From the NCBI GenBank assembly GCA_012845835.1, contig JABAKD010000021.1, positions 6,293,386-6,357,385 of the forward strand: a stretch of 64,000 bases of DNA. Direction: 5' to 3'. The notes under the pieces were generated by a model that saw nothing but the letters and a program-made list of their open reading frames with translations, was not told where the DNA came from and did not search any database. Source of the DNA: Undaria pinnatifida (lineage: Eukaryota; Sar; Phaeophyceae; Laminariales; Alariaceae). Below are positions 20,745 through 32,968 of the stretch, one piece after another. Position 1 is the stretch's first letter. Every line of letters begins with the position of its first letter. Both the position numbers and the translations under genes were made by a program.

Positions 20745-21015
20745 TATATATGTGATATTTGAGCACACTCCAGCTGTGAGGTCCAATATTTCATCAAAAT
20801 TCATCTTGCCAAGCTGTGTGTGACACAACGGTTGCGCGTATTAGAATGTGTGCATCGTTCTAGGGTTGTTGGCCGGAGACTCACCTCGAAACCAGCTTGT
20901 ACCACGTCAACAGGGGACTGTTATACATTCCGTGGAAGGAAACCATAGAATCTGTTTTTGAGGGGGGCTAAATCTGACTGGGAACGCGGAATGAATCATT
21001 TTATCGTGTGTATCC
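20745..21015 (+). mobile_element. Family A copy A-3 (diverged, head only)
   Basis: CACACTCCAGCTGTGAGGTC, CAAGCTGTGTGTGACAC, GGTTGCGCGTATTAGA and GAGGGGGGCTAAATCTGAC follow the family order with many substitutions. Stops near TTTTATCGTGTGTATCC. Confidence 0.7.
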
Positions 21016-21511
21016 GTCAGTCGTATTAATGTTTATAATCCAAACGGACACTGCAGTAGGTTTTGAACTATAACTGAGTGACCTTGTGCGTGGTGTCGTA
21101 TACCAAGAGTACACTAATGTTTAATACATAGCTCTATGGGCTATATATACTAGACGTAGACCACTCAGACGCAGCACAGGTAGTACTTGATCCACTACTC
21201 CAATATACTTTGTTTTCATTGAAAACCCTCATCCACTACCCGTTATGGTATAATGCAATAGTTTCGTGACATGCACGACTTCGGGCTACTGCGATATATG
21301 CAAAGCTTGAAGTGTTTTTTCGTTGCCTGTCTAATTCCCCTTGATGTAGGGCGACAGCCAAATCTAGGGAATCATCGCCGCCGCCAAAGCTGAATGTGAT
21401 AGGGGCTGCCCTCCCATATCGTAGTCACGATGGCTCTATATTTACAATGCTCAGTCTTTACCATTTGACCGTGTATGTTTGCTTTATAGCATATGTACCA
21501 GATATAACATA

Positions 21512-21660
21512 ACACCAACGCACACTCCAGCTGCTATATCCAAGTTTTCGCCGAACTCGTCCTCGCAAGCTGTGTGACACAGGGTATTCCGATCGCGCGC
21601 AGAATTTTGGGTGCGTTCATTGAAGATGTTTTTCGGCGACTCCACTTGAAATTTGATAAT
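21512..21660 (+). mobile_element. Family A copy A-4 (diverged, head only)
   Basis: GCACACTCCAGCTG, CCTCGCAAGCTGTGTGACAC, TATTCCGATCGCGCG and CGGCGACTCCACTTG are recognisable. Ends soon after the CGGCGACTCC block. Confidence 0.65.
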
Positions 21661-22385
21661 TCCTGGCTCAATACAATGATTGTGTACATCTTGTTCTCCT
21701 TGTGTTTGTCCATGCGGCCTAGGCGGAATATCTCCGGGGTATCAATGCGATGATTTCGAATTCAAGCATATCGATAGACATCATCATGCATAGGGTATGT
21801 CTGGCGTCTGGTGTGCGCATAACGTCACGTTGTTTAGCAACTGCACAAAACTAACCTTACTGCATGTGTCACTACCGAACGTTTGATAGAATACAGACTG
21901 AAGATCATGCAAAAGGGGATTTGTTGGCTGATACCAATGCGTCACATACCTGAACATGGTTAACACGTGGAACTACAGACAGGTGTATCACAGTAATGCC
22001 AGCACACGCCTGGCGAGGGATTGCAATCGTGCACGCCCGACGAGGCGACCCGGAGAGTTTACTGTGTGCAGAAGAAGGCGTTGTTTCTGGTTGTTGGTTG
22101 TGCAGAGGGCGTATACCCCCGGGTTGTTCGCGTGATTCTCTGAGAACGACGCCCCCGGGCTCTCTGGCATATTTGACTAGTAATAGCGTTCAGATCACAG
22201 CGTTCATATATCATGCAGTAGATTTCCGGAAATGTGAACAAAGGGCGACCTTACGTTACATCGTCTGTAGGAAACTTTGAGTCGACCGTGTGTCGTACCA
22301 TGTCGCCCTGTGTCGTGTACGGAGCAGGAGAAGATTTAGGTCTACGCACACTACCAGGTCACAACCCGACGACGCAGCACGCGAT
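21661..22385. other. Unassigned
   Basis: No gene or dispersed repeat recognised; only short open frames of about 60-95 residues. Confidence 0.3.
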
Positions 22386-22796
22386 GTAGCTGTTCGAGAT
22401 TGGCGGTTTGTATAGGTTCGCGTGTTTCCGATGCATCCTCCCGCCACTCTGAGGGCCATTTAGGATGGTTTAGTGGAGCGCGTGCCCACGTGGGCCCACG
22501 AGACGAGTCCGTCAAGTTGTTTTTTAACATCCGCGTTTGTGCGTACACCACTCACGAATGATTTGGTAGTTGTTAGTTACCGTTGCATCAATGTGTAGCT
22601 GTTCGAGATTGGCGGTTTGTATGGGTTCGCGTGTTTCCGATGCATCCTCCCGACACACTGAGGGCCATTTAGGATGGTTTGGTGGAGCGCGTGCCCACGT
22701 GGGCCCACGAGACGAGTCCGTCAAGTTGGTATTTAACATCTGTGTTTGTGCGCACACCACTCACGAATGATTTGGTAGTTACCGTTGCATCAATTT
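22386..22796 (+). repeat. 209-bp direct tandem duplication
   Basis: Two near-identical units starting GTAGCTGTTCGAGATTGG at 22386 and 22595. Each holds the palindromic GCCCACGTGGGC and the block CACGAGACGAGTCCGTCAAG. The second unit lacks a 7-bp GTTAGTT duplication near its end. High identity suggests a recent duplication. Confidence 0.9.
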
Positions 22797-23913
22797 CAGC
22801 AGTTTCATAGATCGAAGACGCCTCAGTGTGGATCGCAGGGTCATGTCTTCATAAAACTCGTCGTGTTATGGCCAATCGTTGATTGAATTCCTGGCACGCC
22901 GCGGCAGTAACTGTAAACAGACGCGACAGACCTACGCAAAATAATATTTTAATTTCGAACATTCGTGGAGTACCGTGTCGGATTGTCACCTCGGTTTCTT
23001 TAGCGGGAAACGTTTGTTGTATCACTTAGTGTAGGAGCACAAAAGCAAAAAATGATACGCACCCACCATTCATTTTGAATTACCCACACTTGGAGGGGTA
23101 CTGAAACCAGGTAATCGAAAGTTCTAAAGACCTCATCATTTTCTCCTTCGCAGAGGAATCACAACGCTCCGATGTTGCTTTTCGTTTTGGCCTCTTTAAG
23201 AGCGTGGCTCCGTTTCTTCCTGTTGTCTGCTCCCCCGTGTAGTGTGTATATGGCAAAGAACTCTAAATCCACTTAACGTGCTTAACATACGCGTTGTCAA
23301 TGCAAGTGACCATATTGAAATGAATTTTTTGGCATTCTCAGTGCCGTCATACACGTCAACTACGCACGAAACAGGCTGATGTCAGCCTCACAAGCGTGTA
23401 TTAGATGCAATGGTCCTTATGCAGATAATCCATAATGCGACTCGCCAAACACCTCACATCGGATAGCGCTTCCTGCGTGAACCTACCTGCCGGGACCGTG
23501 CAAACACCGCGTTCAACTGCCCGACAACGTTGTAGTGATAGGACTGAATGGGGTTGACATGCTACGGACAGTCGTAACAACGGCTTCACCCTCTTCGCCT
23601 CATAGCTAGCAATACATTATGTGTTGCACTTTCTGTATTAACTCATTGCCTGCTTCGCCACTCGTACTGAGTGGAAACAAGAATGTTTAGTAAGACAGTT
23701 TTGCCAAACCAAATCAGATGGTCGTGGTTTTGGTATTTTTCGTCGTATGTTGGCCAGGACGAGTGAAATGTAACGTTTTGTAGTTCGTCCGGGTGTACTG
23801 AGTCATTCCTCAATAGTGCAGTACGCGCTACAGCTGGTAGATTTACTAAAACGGTTCCTGTCCGATCGAGCTCCTCAAACGGGAAACGGCCTGTTTGTCA
23901 ATAGTCAACTTAT
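22797..23913. other. Unassigned
   Basis: No gene or repeat recognised. Short open frames only. Confidence 0.3.
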
Positions 23914-23919
23914 TTCTCG

Positions 23920-24199
23920 ACCAATGCTACGGGGTAGGAGATTCCCTTTTGGCCTGTCTCGTTTGCATGGCTCGGGGTGACTCGCGCGAGTGACCCCCCT
24001 GTTTCTTGCGGCCACAGACTTCTCGAGCCGTTTCTTATTGTCGATTATTAACGAAAATGGATGGTTAGCTACGCTGCAACAAAAAATATCCCCGAACGTG
24101 TTTTTATCAGTAAGGTAGAGAATCATTCGCGCGAGTATGGTATGATGATCAACGCCCGGTAGAGAATAATGGGTGGACCCCCCCTACCGTACCCTTGAG
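23920..24199 (-). mobile_element. MITE copy 1 with 6-bp target duplication
   Basis: 280 bp. Ends ACCAATGCTACGG and, inverted, CTCAAGGGTACGGTAGGGGG. Subterminal palindromic motifs ACTCGCGCGAGT (23980-23991) and ATTCGCGCGAGT (24125-24136) lie near the two ends. Flanked by TTCTCG (23914-23919) and CTCTCG (24200-24205), five of six matching. The orientation is opposite to the copy at 43339. Confidence 0.75.
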
Positions 24200-24205
24200 C
24201 TCTCG

Positions 24206-25661
24206 AGGGGATATTATTGTGAGGACTTTGAGGGCATAGGCGGTTGGTCCACGGGTTGTGCAAACGAAAACCTTCGGAGTCATTTTTCGTGTAAGATTGG
24301 TGAGCTACTACTCATTGTGTTTGGAGCTCCAAACGTTTTGTGCTGCGCGCTCCTACTGGGAGGTGGCTTGTTCTACTGTATCTACTGCATCCATTGCCTG
24401 GATGCTTCTGACACAACAGCTCTTTTTCCGGAACGACACGGTTAGAATGGGCTCGTTATTCGAGTACAACATCATAACTCCTGGTCAATGTAGCTGAGAT
24501 TCGAAACATGCGTGTGTAGCACAAAAATTGGAGAAATCGCCTGTTAGTTGTTGCGCTGTCGAGAAGAGGATACACCGGTGGAGGCTGAGACGTCTAGAGA
24601 CGGGGGTAACAGAGTCGTTATAAATATATACTGTGCGTCAAACGAGTAGGTATTTGTCCAATCCTCAAATGCCGAGGAAGAAGCAGAGACAATGCGCGTA
24701 ACACATCGAAAGGCATTGGGGTGCGACGTTTCTGATAAGGACATTATGTATGGGTGTAATCCAGGTTCTACTCCTAACGGTGATCTTCTCAGCGCAAATC
24801 TCAAAACTGGTTTTCGGTAAAAATGAGAGACAAAACAGGCCGAGCGTTTAGCCTGACTGATCGATCCCCTTGTGCATCACACGATACCCGTACAAGCTGA
24901 ACGTCTCCCGGATAGCGACTCAGTTCATGATTATTTTTTTGTGTTCAGAAACGCACGGGTTTCACAGACCATTACCTGTCGTACGTAGGCGTCGTGTAAT
25001 TCACCTCGGCGTAGTCACGCGTTTTGTCAATGCTGGTGACCCTCAATCTGCAGAACATCACAGTGAAAAACAAATATCAACATCAATTTTCTACCCAAAA
25101 GGGACATACGTTCAACGGCGATGATCGCCGCGTCAAATTATGAAGTCCTACCAACCGGTTGACTCACCTGCGTTGGTGTGAGAGTGTTGCACTGAGGCGG
25201 TGATCTCCAAAAGGTAGATATCGTGGGATGCTGAAGGTGTGGGGTGCGTTCGTGTCCAGGAACTTTCCCCCGCCTTTTGACGTGCTGCTGCCCCAACACC
25301 TGTACATATATTGTTGGGATATGAGGGCTGGCAATCCGATCATGACATGTTCCCGGGCTTGGAATCAGAACATGTTCAGCGTACCGGCACCCGGTGAATA
25401 TTCCAAGAAACGTCCTCTCAGGCCTCTTCGAGCAGTAAATAAAAATATATATGTTACATGCTGTATGTAGTAGCTCCTATAACTGCTCAAAAAATCAGAT
25501 TGATGGCTGTACGTACGCCAATGATTTACGCACTTGTGCACAGCAAGCTGTTGCATCTTACCGGTGAGGATCCCGTGTTTGCTAAGTCCGCTTGAACTGC
25601 CGTTTGCATGAACACCCACTATAAACACTTCCGAAATGAATATATCAAATACAATCTGGAC
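24206..25661. other. Unassigned
   Basis: No supported gene. Open frames at 24173-24445 (+) and 24544-24804 (-) show no domain. No dispersed repeat recognised. Confidence 0.3.
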
Positions 25662-27380
25662 GGTATTATTCTAAAAATTGAAATACACTCCAGCTGTGAG
25701 ATCGAATATTTTGTCGAAACTCATTTTTTACAAGCTGTGCGTAGTACTCCGATCGCGCGTAATACAGTGTGTGTGTCCTCATTAAGGATATAGGTCGGCG
25801 ACCCCCCTTGCAACTACAGTGTAGCTATCAGGGCCAACAGGGTGACGTTAGACAGTCTGTGCGCGGAAACTGTAAAACCCGTTTCTGAGGGGGACAAAAT
25901 CTGACAGCTGTGGAAGGAAATGCATCATTTCATCAAGTGAATCCTGTACGCCGAATATCCGGTGCGAGGAGGGCAGAGTTTTATAGGACGTGGGGGCCTG
26001 ATTTTGATCAAAAGGGGGGCGGGAGGGGGGAAGGGGGGAAAAGAGAAGAGGTGGGTCAGCTTAATTTTTGCGTGGCAACTATGAAAATTTCTCGCGGGGG
26101 CGGGGGGGGGGGTGTGGCTGGGGGGGCGGGGGGCGGGGGGGGGGAGGCTTTAGGTCGCACAGATGTAGGGGTTTGCTATACGCGTGGTGCTAGGTCTAGG
26201 CGATGGTGTGGGTGGTGGGAAAGGAGGGGGCGTTGGGGGCGGGGTTGGGTGGGAATTGCAGCAGCGGCATGGACGGCCCTGTAACAATAACGAGGCGATA
26301 TCCAGGGCGTGGAAGTGTTTATTACTCTAGCGGATTTTGATATTGGGTGGGGCGTTTAAGCAAGAGAAAGCGAAGGTAAAAAAAAAGGGGGGGGGCGGGG
26401 AGGAGGGGGGGGGGGGGTGGGGGGGGGGGGAGAGGTTTTCAAGAGGTTTAGATCACACATAATATCAAAATACACTCCAGCTATGACACGAGGGATTTGG
26501 TCGACACTGATGTTCGCAACATTGTGTGCGATCCTCCGATCGCACGTAATATTCACATATGTAGAGACTCGCTATACGCGCGGTGCTGGGTCTAGGCGAT
26601 CGTGCGGGGTGTGGGGAAGGAGGTGGCGTTGGAGGGGAGGAGGGGGGATGAATGGAAGCTACGTTATGGATGGCTAGAAAAATAATGACGTGATATCAAC
26701 ATGTTAGAAGTGTTTATTACTCTGGCCGATTTGGATGGTAAGTGGGGAGTTTGAACGAACTGGGCGGGGAACAAGAGGGGGGGGGGGGGGGGAGGGCGGA
26801 GATGAGTTGGATCTACGGCATGGATGGCTAGATGGATAATGAGATGATATCGGCTGGCTGGTAGTGTTTACTACTGTGGCAGATTTTTATTTCAGGTGGG
26901 GCTTTCGAACAAGAGGGATCGGGAGGGGGGGGGGGGGGGCGGGGGGCTAGCATTTCAATATATGCGCGGAAACAATAAACCCTTCAACGGGACGAATGAA
27001 TGTGACGGTTGCAGCAGGAAGACACCCCTTTATATCACCCGCCTGGATTTTTTTTTTTCTAGATAGTTCGATGTTACATGTAGTATGCAACCCAGTTCCT
27101 GGGTGTAGTAAACAACGTGTTGAAAGCTGAATAATTTGTTATTGTACATGGATCGAAAGATAAAATATTTCAATCGATAGGTACAATAATGTAGACACCA
27201 TTATTTTCTGACATCGCTAATAATTATAAGAAAGAGATACAAGTTGCCAAATACAACAGGCGAGGTTATGTGGTCATGCAATCACACCGCCATTGAGAAC
27301 GAAAGGGAGATATGCGAATCGTTATTGCTTCGAAAGGAACGCTTAGTGTACACGCGCTCATATTTTGGCTGAAAGGTGCT
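25662..27380 (+). mobile_element. Family A copy A-5 (long)
   Basis: The head starts TTGAAATACACTCCAG, followed by G-tract-separated modules with tracts near 26010-26050, 26094-26150, 26390-26440, 26775-26800 and 26925-26947. A second head-like block (CACTCCAGCTATGACAC) lies at about 26472. A G-poor right part (27030-27380) follows, carrying TTTCTAGATAGTTCGATG and ACAACAGGCGAGGTTATGTG, which match the reverse complement of 31500-31560 and 31340-31360. Confidence 0.82.
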
Positions 27381-28013
27381 GCCAATAAAAAGCACAAATC
27401 ATTTCAAGTGAATTTTTCTCTCCAAAGTATTTGTCGACATATTTACTCATCTACCAGGTATTTATGATCCGATTCCAGTTTGTACACTGGCTGTATCCTC
27501 CACACACCCTAGGAAATTCCTGCGGACAACAGATTAATCCGAGGTGGGCCATCCAAGGTGCTGCATATTCGTTGGTTGGCCTTGCCCCCTGTAGAACACG
27601 TATTTTAGCCAAATTGTCCCACACTTTGTTCCGTATGTACCAACTAAACTTTGCGATGCCATCCCCTTTTGTTGAGTTTGGATCCAAGGATGTATGCCCG
27701 ATAAATATATGTTGTCTACGATAATAAGAACGTTGACAAAAACAGCAAGAATAGTGCGGGTATGAAACAAAACTTGTTGTAAAGAGATAGTTCACGGTAC
27801 ATTTTCATCTGGGTTTCAAATACGTGGTGAAATTGTCGGTCCGAAGAGTGCAAAATCGAGCGGGTCGTCGCAGTCGAGCCGTGTCCTTTGAGCTTACGTA
27901 TTTAACACATGTAATGAACCAGGTGATCGGTCATATCTAGTGATTAGTGGTGTATTGGGCACGGAACCTAATGTCGATCTTTGCCTCGTGTCTTAGAAAT
28001 TGACCGACCAAAT
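27381..28013. other. Unassigned, with overlapping ORFs at 27431-27795
   Basis: A 97-residue frame (+) and a 114-residue frame (-) overlap almost entirely. The minus frame contains a plausible peptide (FIGHTSLDPNSTKGDGIAKF) but no family is recognisable, and which strand, if either, is coding cannot be decided. Confidence 0.25.
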
Positions 28014-29190
28014 TGCAGCTTATTCGGGAACAACCACATTTTTTATTTAATTGTGTGGATTATTTGTTGGTGTTTTTGACCTTTTGCGGGTATCTCAACC
28101 GGTTCGAGTCCGGTTAGATTTTTCGCATCTTTTGTTTTTCCGGTTGTGTACGTACTTATTATGTAGTGTTTTTTCATAGACAGTTCGTCTACGTTTCAAG
28201 CCCTAAATCGTAAAAAAGCGCTGGCGCATCTGTCTGGATCAAGTTAAATCGGAAATTTCCTCCCCCATAATTATGGCTAGCACGATCTAGTTAAAAGGTT
28301 ATCGTTGAGCTTCGTACTGGCCCCCATGGCCGGTGGAAGGGGGTGACACGACCAGTGTCCATAGACCGGCTTCGTTTTGCCTCTTCTTGTTTGTACATGA
28401 TGAGGAGCTATATAGTCTTGACTACAACGGCCAGCCATAAAAAAATCAATAATATTCAGAGTTTTCCCTTTTTTTATTTCCTCACACTTTACTTTCCAGC
28501 TTCTGGAAAAGCCGTGGTAACAGCTGTCATCCCTTCTTCCTCCCGGTTCTTGCCGTCAGTTTTTATCGCGCATAGGGTTCAGCAATTCCGCTGCTCGTCG
28601 ATTTCTCATCGAGTGTTGCTAACTCACACTATTTCGCTTTCCGCAAGTCAATTTATGCCCAAGAAAAAGTCCCAACAAATTTACACGAGTATGCACTCGG
28701 CGGGGCTCGACCTCACGAACCTAACCTATACCAGGCTCGAGGATAACCTGATACTCTAACGGGTCGACCAGCTCATTTTTTAGAAATTGTGCGGTTCATT
28801 GGTTGTTGGTGTTTTTGACTTTTTGCGGGTATCTCAGCCAGTTTGAGTCCGGTTAGATTTTTCGCATCCTTTGTTTTTCCGGTTGTGTACCTATTTTCGT
28901 AGTGTTGTTTAATAGACAGTTCTTCTACTTTTCGAGCCTCAAAAAGCGGTGGCGCATCTGTCTGGATCAAGGTAAACGCGGAAAATCTCTCCCTCGAAAT
29001 TGCGGCCAGCACGATCTAGTAAAAATGTAATTATTGGGCATCGTACTGAAGGCCATGGCCGGTGGAAGAGGGTGACACGACCAGTATCCACAGAACGACT
29101 TAATTATGTCTTTTTATTATTTCTTACATGAGGGTGACGACTACAACATACAACGGCAAGCCATAAGAAAATCAATATTATTCAGAGTTT
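28014..29190 (+). repeat. About 430-bp direct repeat, split by a SINE
   Basis: 28014-28465 and 28770-29190 align along their length (GTTGGTGTTTTTGAC, GTCCGGTTAGATTTTTCGCAT, GGCGCATCTGTCTGGATCAA, GGTGACACGACCAGT, TATTCAGAGTTTTCC), with scattered differences. The SINE at 28466-28765 lies exactly between them, so the period is about 755 bp. Unit 1 carries a perfect tRNA T-arm-like CCGGTTCGAGTCCGG (about 28099-28113) followed by T5; unit 2 has it mutated. Confidence 0.85.
28466..28765 (-). mobile_element. tRNA-derived SINE copy 3
   Basis: About 300 bp, highly similar to the copies at 11312 and 11634: the T-rich left end, TTTACTTTCCAGCTTCTGG, CGCGCATAGGGTTCAGCAAT, and a head containing GGTCGAGCC (minus strand) with a still readable A-box region. 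Lies at the junction of the flanking direct repeat. Confidence 0.8.
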
Positions 29191-30589
29191 TCCATAGATG
29201 AGAGGGAAATCGAAAAACGCTTTTGGCGCAAATTTAATCAAACCGCGTTGAAGGTAGTCCAAGGTACATATGTCTCTGTGAATTTTCGCGCGAACAAATT
29301 TGATCTGTCCTGCGTATGTATGAAAAAATTCCATGAAGCTGAAATATAGCGCAAATAATTGGATCTTTCTCTAAAAACACGTAGTAAGTTAAAAATCGAA
29401 AAATTATATCTTTCTCTTTTTCGAGCGTTAAACATGGAATATCCACTGCGTTTTGGAGATTTGTACCTTCAAAATGAGTACACTGGTTAATTCATGTGCC
29501 CATCACGCGGCCTCACTTCCGGGGGTTCATTTGTTTTCTTTTTCGCCGGACATGTTTCCTCTATCTAAGGTGGTCTAAAGTGTAAAAGAAGTCATGTTCG
29601 ACCAAACAAAAAGGGGAAAACCCCCCAAAACAGCACGTACGTGTGTGAGCTTTTCGCAACGACACCTAGAAGAACACGTGTGCGATATTTCGCGGGTTGA
29701 ATGTCAAAATGACGGCGTGGACGTTCGCCTGGGGCCAAGTATAATCGGTCGTTAAACTTGTTGCCTTCCGTAGAGCCTTCGTTTGCAAACTTCACCCGTC
29801 TTTAAGCCGGCCCTTCTCGTAGTGACTTTGGAGCGCACACTTAATTATTCATTGTTTATGTCTTGTTTAATCTGAGCGTGAAAACATGAAATGAACTACT
29901 CATACTGCAGTGTGTTTTTGCTTAACAAAAAGAAGCTACAACAAGTTGAGCGATCTGATATAAACACGTGTAACAAGTCATTTACACCTGGTGCATATGC
30001 GTGTTGGCATGCTTTTTTGCTTATGTTCGTACAAAAGTGGTGTATGTACGAGCTGCGGGTTTAAGGGTTCAAATATATCGTAAGCCAACAAGATGAGTGT
30101 AGATTGCCTATCTATGTCATCCTTACCAAATACATGCGAGCAATGTAAAAAAGACCCTCGCTTAACCAACGCAACGCCCACAAACATCGAAAACTCACAA
30201 CCATTACCACATTAGACTATATATATAGATTTCAGTGTTATTTCTTGAAACCGTTGCCCACCAACATGTAAAATATTCAAAAGAGAGAGGAAACGATTTG
30301 AGCTCCGCCGTGCGTTGGGCGAAGCGTGACAGAAGCTGTAATGATTGGAGGGGTGTGTTGATTACTGGGGATCACCTGGCGGCCTTCGTGGTTCGCAGAA
30401 CAGCCATCGCAGTGTTGTTAGCTCCATTAAGATTGCCGCCGAGGCTGCTCCCAGTGTAGGGGTCGCGGGGTAGGAAACGTTGGCATGTGTATGCACGTGA
30501 AATGTACCCCAAAACGACTGCCGGCCATGTGCGTTTATGTCCCTTTACACATAGTTTTTTTTGCCTATGACGATCACGTATAGTATATT
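29191..30589. other. Unassigned AT-rich region with minus-strand ORF relics
   Basis: Two overlapping frames at 29234-29446 (-) and one at 29592-29795 (-) read as AT-rich, peptide-like sequence (for example NKFNDRLYLAPGERPRRHFD) but have no recognisable domain. They could be relics of a transposase. A 74-residue frame at 30235-30459 (+) is likewise unsupported. Confidence 0.25.
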
Positions 30590-30591
30590 AT

Positions 30592-30800
30592 AAAAATTAA
30601 AATACACTCCAGCTGTGAGATCGAAGATTTCGTCGAAACTCATCTTTGCAAGCTGTGTGTGATACTCCGATCGCGCGCATTACGAGTTATGTGTCCTCAT
30701 TAAGGGTATAGGTCGGCGACTCCCCTTACAACTACAGTGTAGCTATCAGGGTCAACAGGATGATTTTAGTCAGTCTGTGCGCGGAAACTATAAATAATAT
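30592..30800 (+). repeat. Left terminal inverted repeat of A-6
   Basis: Contains CTCCAGCTGTGAGATCGAAG, GCATTACGAGTTATGTGTCC, ACAGGATGATTTTAGTCAGT and stops at GGAAACTATAAA. Subfamily marks (GCATTACGAG, AGGATGATTTTAG) are shared with its partner at 32755-32968 and with copy A-7. Confidence 0.8.
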
Positions 30801-31075
30801 ATATCGCATATATATGACATCACATACCCACCTCGCCTGATGTATTTGAAGGACGTATCTCTGACTTAAAATTGACGACCGCAGAGCGCCACATCGACAA
30901 GGTAAAATCATAGGCGTGAAATCGTACATTTATTTGAGACAAAAATAATTTGGAAAAGGAAGCACAGGCAGATGTGTTAAAATTGCGGTAAACAACCTAC
31001 CCAACCCATTACGTAGGGTATTTCGTACATACCGTCTGCATGATCGCCTCCCCACCTATGCCAAGCGAAGTATTA

Positions 31076-31155
31076 CTAACGAGGTAACGTGTTTGAGCGC
31101 GTGTATACCAAGTATGACTAATGAGGTAACGTAATTGAGCACATGTACACCAAGC
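31076..31155 (-). repeat. 42-bp tandem duplication inside A-6
   Basis: On the minus strand, GCTCAATTACGTTACCTCAT then GCTCAAACACGTTACCTCGT, each followed by TAGTxATACTT, spaced about 42 bp. Further short repeats (TCACCTCGCxTGxTG with AATACGTATxTCTT) recur at 31226 and 31329. Confidence 0.65.
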
Positions 31156-32968
31156 GTCCTTTAAAAATGACGATTCGCATCCCTCCCTCTACTGCTCAAT
31201 GACGGAGACAGCACATGGCCACATACATCACCTCGCATGCTGTATTTGGCAATACGTATCTCTTGCATATAATTAGCGATGTCGATAATAATGTTGTAAC
31301 TGTATGATGATGGTGACAAACAGTGCATGACCACATCACCTCGCCTGTTGCATTTGACAATACGTATATCTTTTTTATAATTAGCGATGTAAGATAATAA
31401 TGGTACCTACAAATAATCCTTAATATATTCTAGCTTTCGATCGATGTATCATACAACAACAAATTATGAAGATTTAACACGTGATTTACTACACTTAAAC
31501 ACTGGGTTGCATGCTGCATCTAACATCAAACCTTCTAGAATAGTAAACATTACAAGCCAAATGATATAAAGGGATGTCTTAGGTTTGTCCCCTTTGAGAA
31601 TTTATAGTTTCCGCGCACATATTGAAATGTCCCGCCCCGCGCCCCCCCCCCCCCCCCCCCCCCCTCCCCTCCCCCTCCACTGACCTCTTTTTCATAACAA
31701 ACCCCAACCCTTCCCCCCCCCGCCCCTCCGTCCCCCGATCCCCCCCCCCCATTCCGCCTAGTCTGTCCAAACGCCCCACTCACAATCAAAATCGGCCTGA
31801 GTAATAAACACCTATACGCAGTTGATATCACGCCAATATCCTTCTGACCATCCATGACGTAGTTTTCAATCATTACCCCCCCCCCCCCCCCGCCCCCCCT
31901 CCAACGCCCCATCTTTTCCGACCACCTACACGATCGCCTAGACCTAGCAACACGCGTATAACAAGCTGCTACATATCTTTGATCTCACAGCCGAAGTGCA
32001 TTTGAATATTGTTTGTGACCTAAACCTCCTAAAAAATCCCCCCCCCCCCCTCCTCCTGCTCTCCCTTACTCAAACGCCCCACCAAATATCAAATCCGCCA
32101 CATTAACAAACACTTCACGCACAGGATATCACCTCATTATCTTTCGAGAGCCATCCATGCCGCTATGTTCCCCTCCCCCCCCCTCCCCCCCCCGCCTCGA
32201 ACGCCCCCTTCTTCCCCATCACATGCACCTTTGCCTAGACCTAGCACCACACGTATTACAAACCTCTCACCTAAAGCCCTTCCCCCCCCCCCCCCCCCCC
32301 CCCCCCCCCGCCCCCACCCCCCACCCTCCCCCCCCAACCCATCCCAACCCCACCCCCTCGAACACTCCACCCTCTCTTTACTCACTGATTGTACGACTTA
32401 CCCTAGGATATACATGATAAACTAATGTATTGTTTCCAAAACTGTCACATTTATCCCCTCAAAATAATGTATAGTTCCAGGCACATATTGAGCTGCCCCC
32501 CCCGCCCTCCCCCCCCCACCGCCCAACCCCCCCCCCCCGCCCCAACCCCCCCCCCCCCCCCCCCCCCGCCCCCAATAATATACTGGTGCCAAAACCGTCA
32601 GATTTATCCCCTCGAAAGGATTTATAGCTTACATGCACAAATTGCCCCTCCCCCCCCCCCCCCCCGGCCCCCTCCAAACCCGCTCGCTTTTGATCAAAAC
32701 CAGGCCCCCCTTTCCCTTCACAGCTGTCAGATTTTGTCCCCTTCAGAAACGGGTTTTATAGTTTCCGCGCACAGACTGACTAAAATCATCCTGTTGACCC
32801 TGATAGCTACATTGTAGTTGTAAGGGGAGTCGCCGACCTATATCCTTAATGAGGACACACAACTCGTAATGCGCGCGATCGGAGTATCACACACAGCTTG
32901 GAAAAGAAGATGAGTTTCGACGAAATCTTCGATCTCACAGCTGGAGTGTATTTGAATTTTTTTAATAA

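Noticed and set aside
29592-29795. Minus-strand ORF with a VLLGVVAKSSHTYVLFWG stretch, considered as a Tc1/mariner transposase piece
   Set aside because: The resemblance is loose, no DDE/D residues or other transposase blocks lie nearby, and the evidence is too thin for a call.
31622-31804. Pro-rich and Gly-rich open frames over C and G tracts (also near 32157, 36937, 37288, 62476)
   Set aside because: They are open only because homopolymer C or G codes for Pro or Gly in every frame. They follow the repeat, not gene structure.
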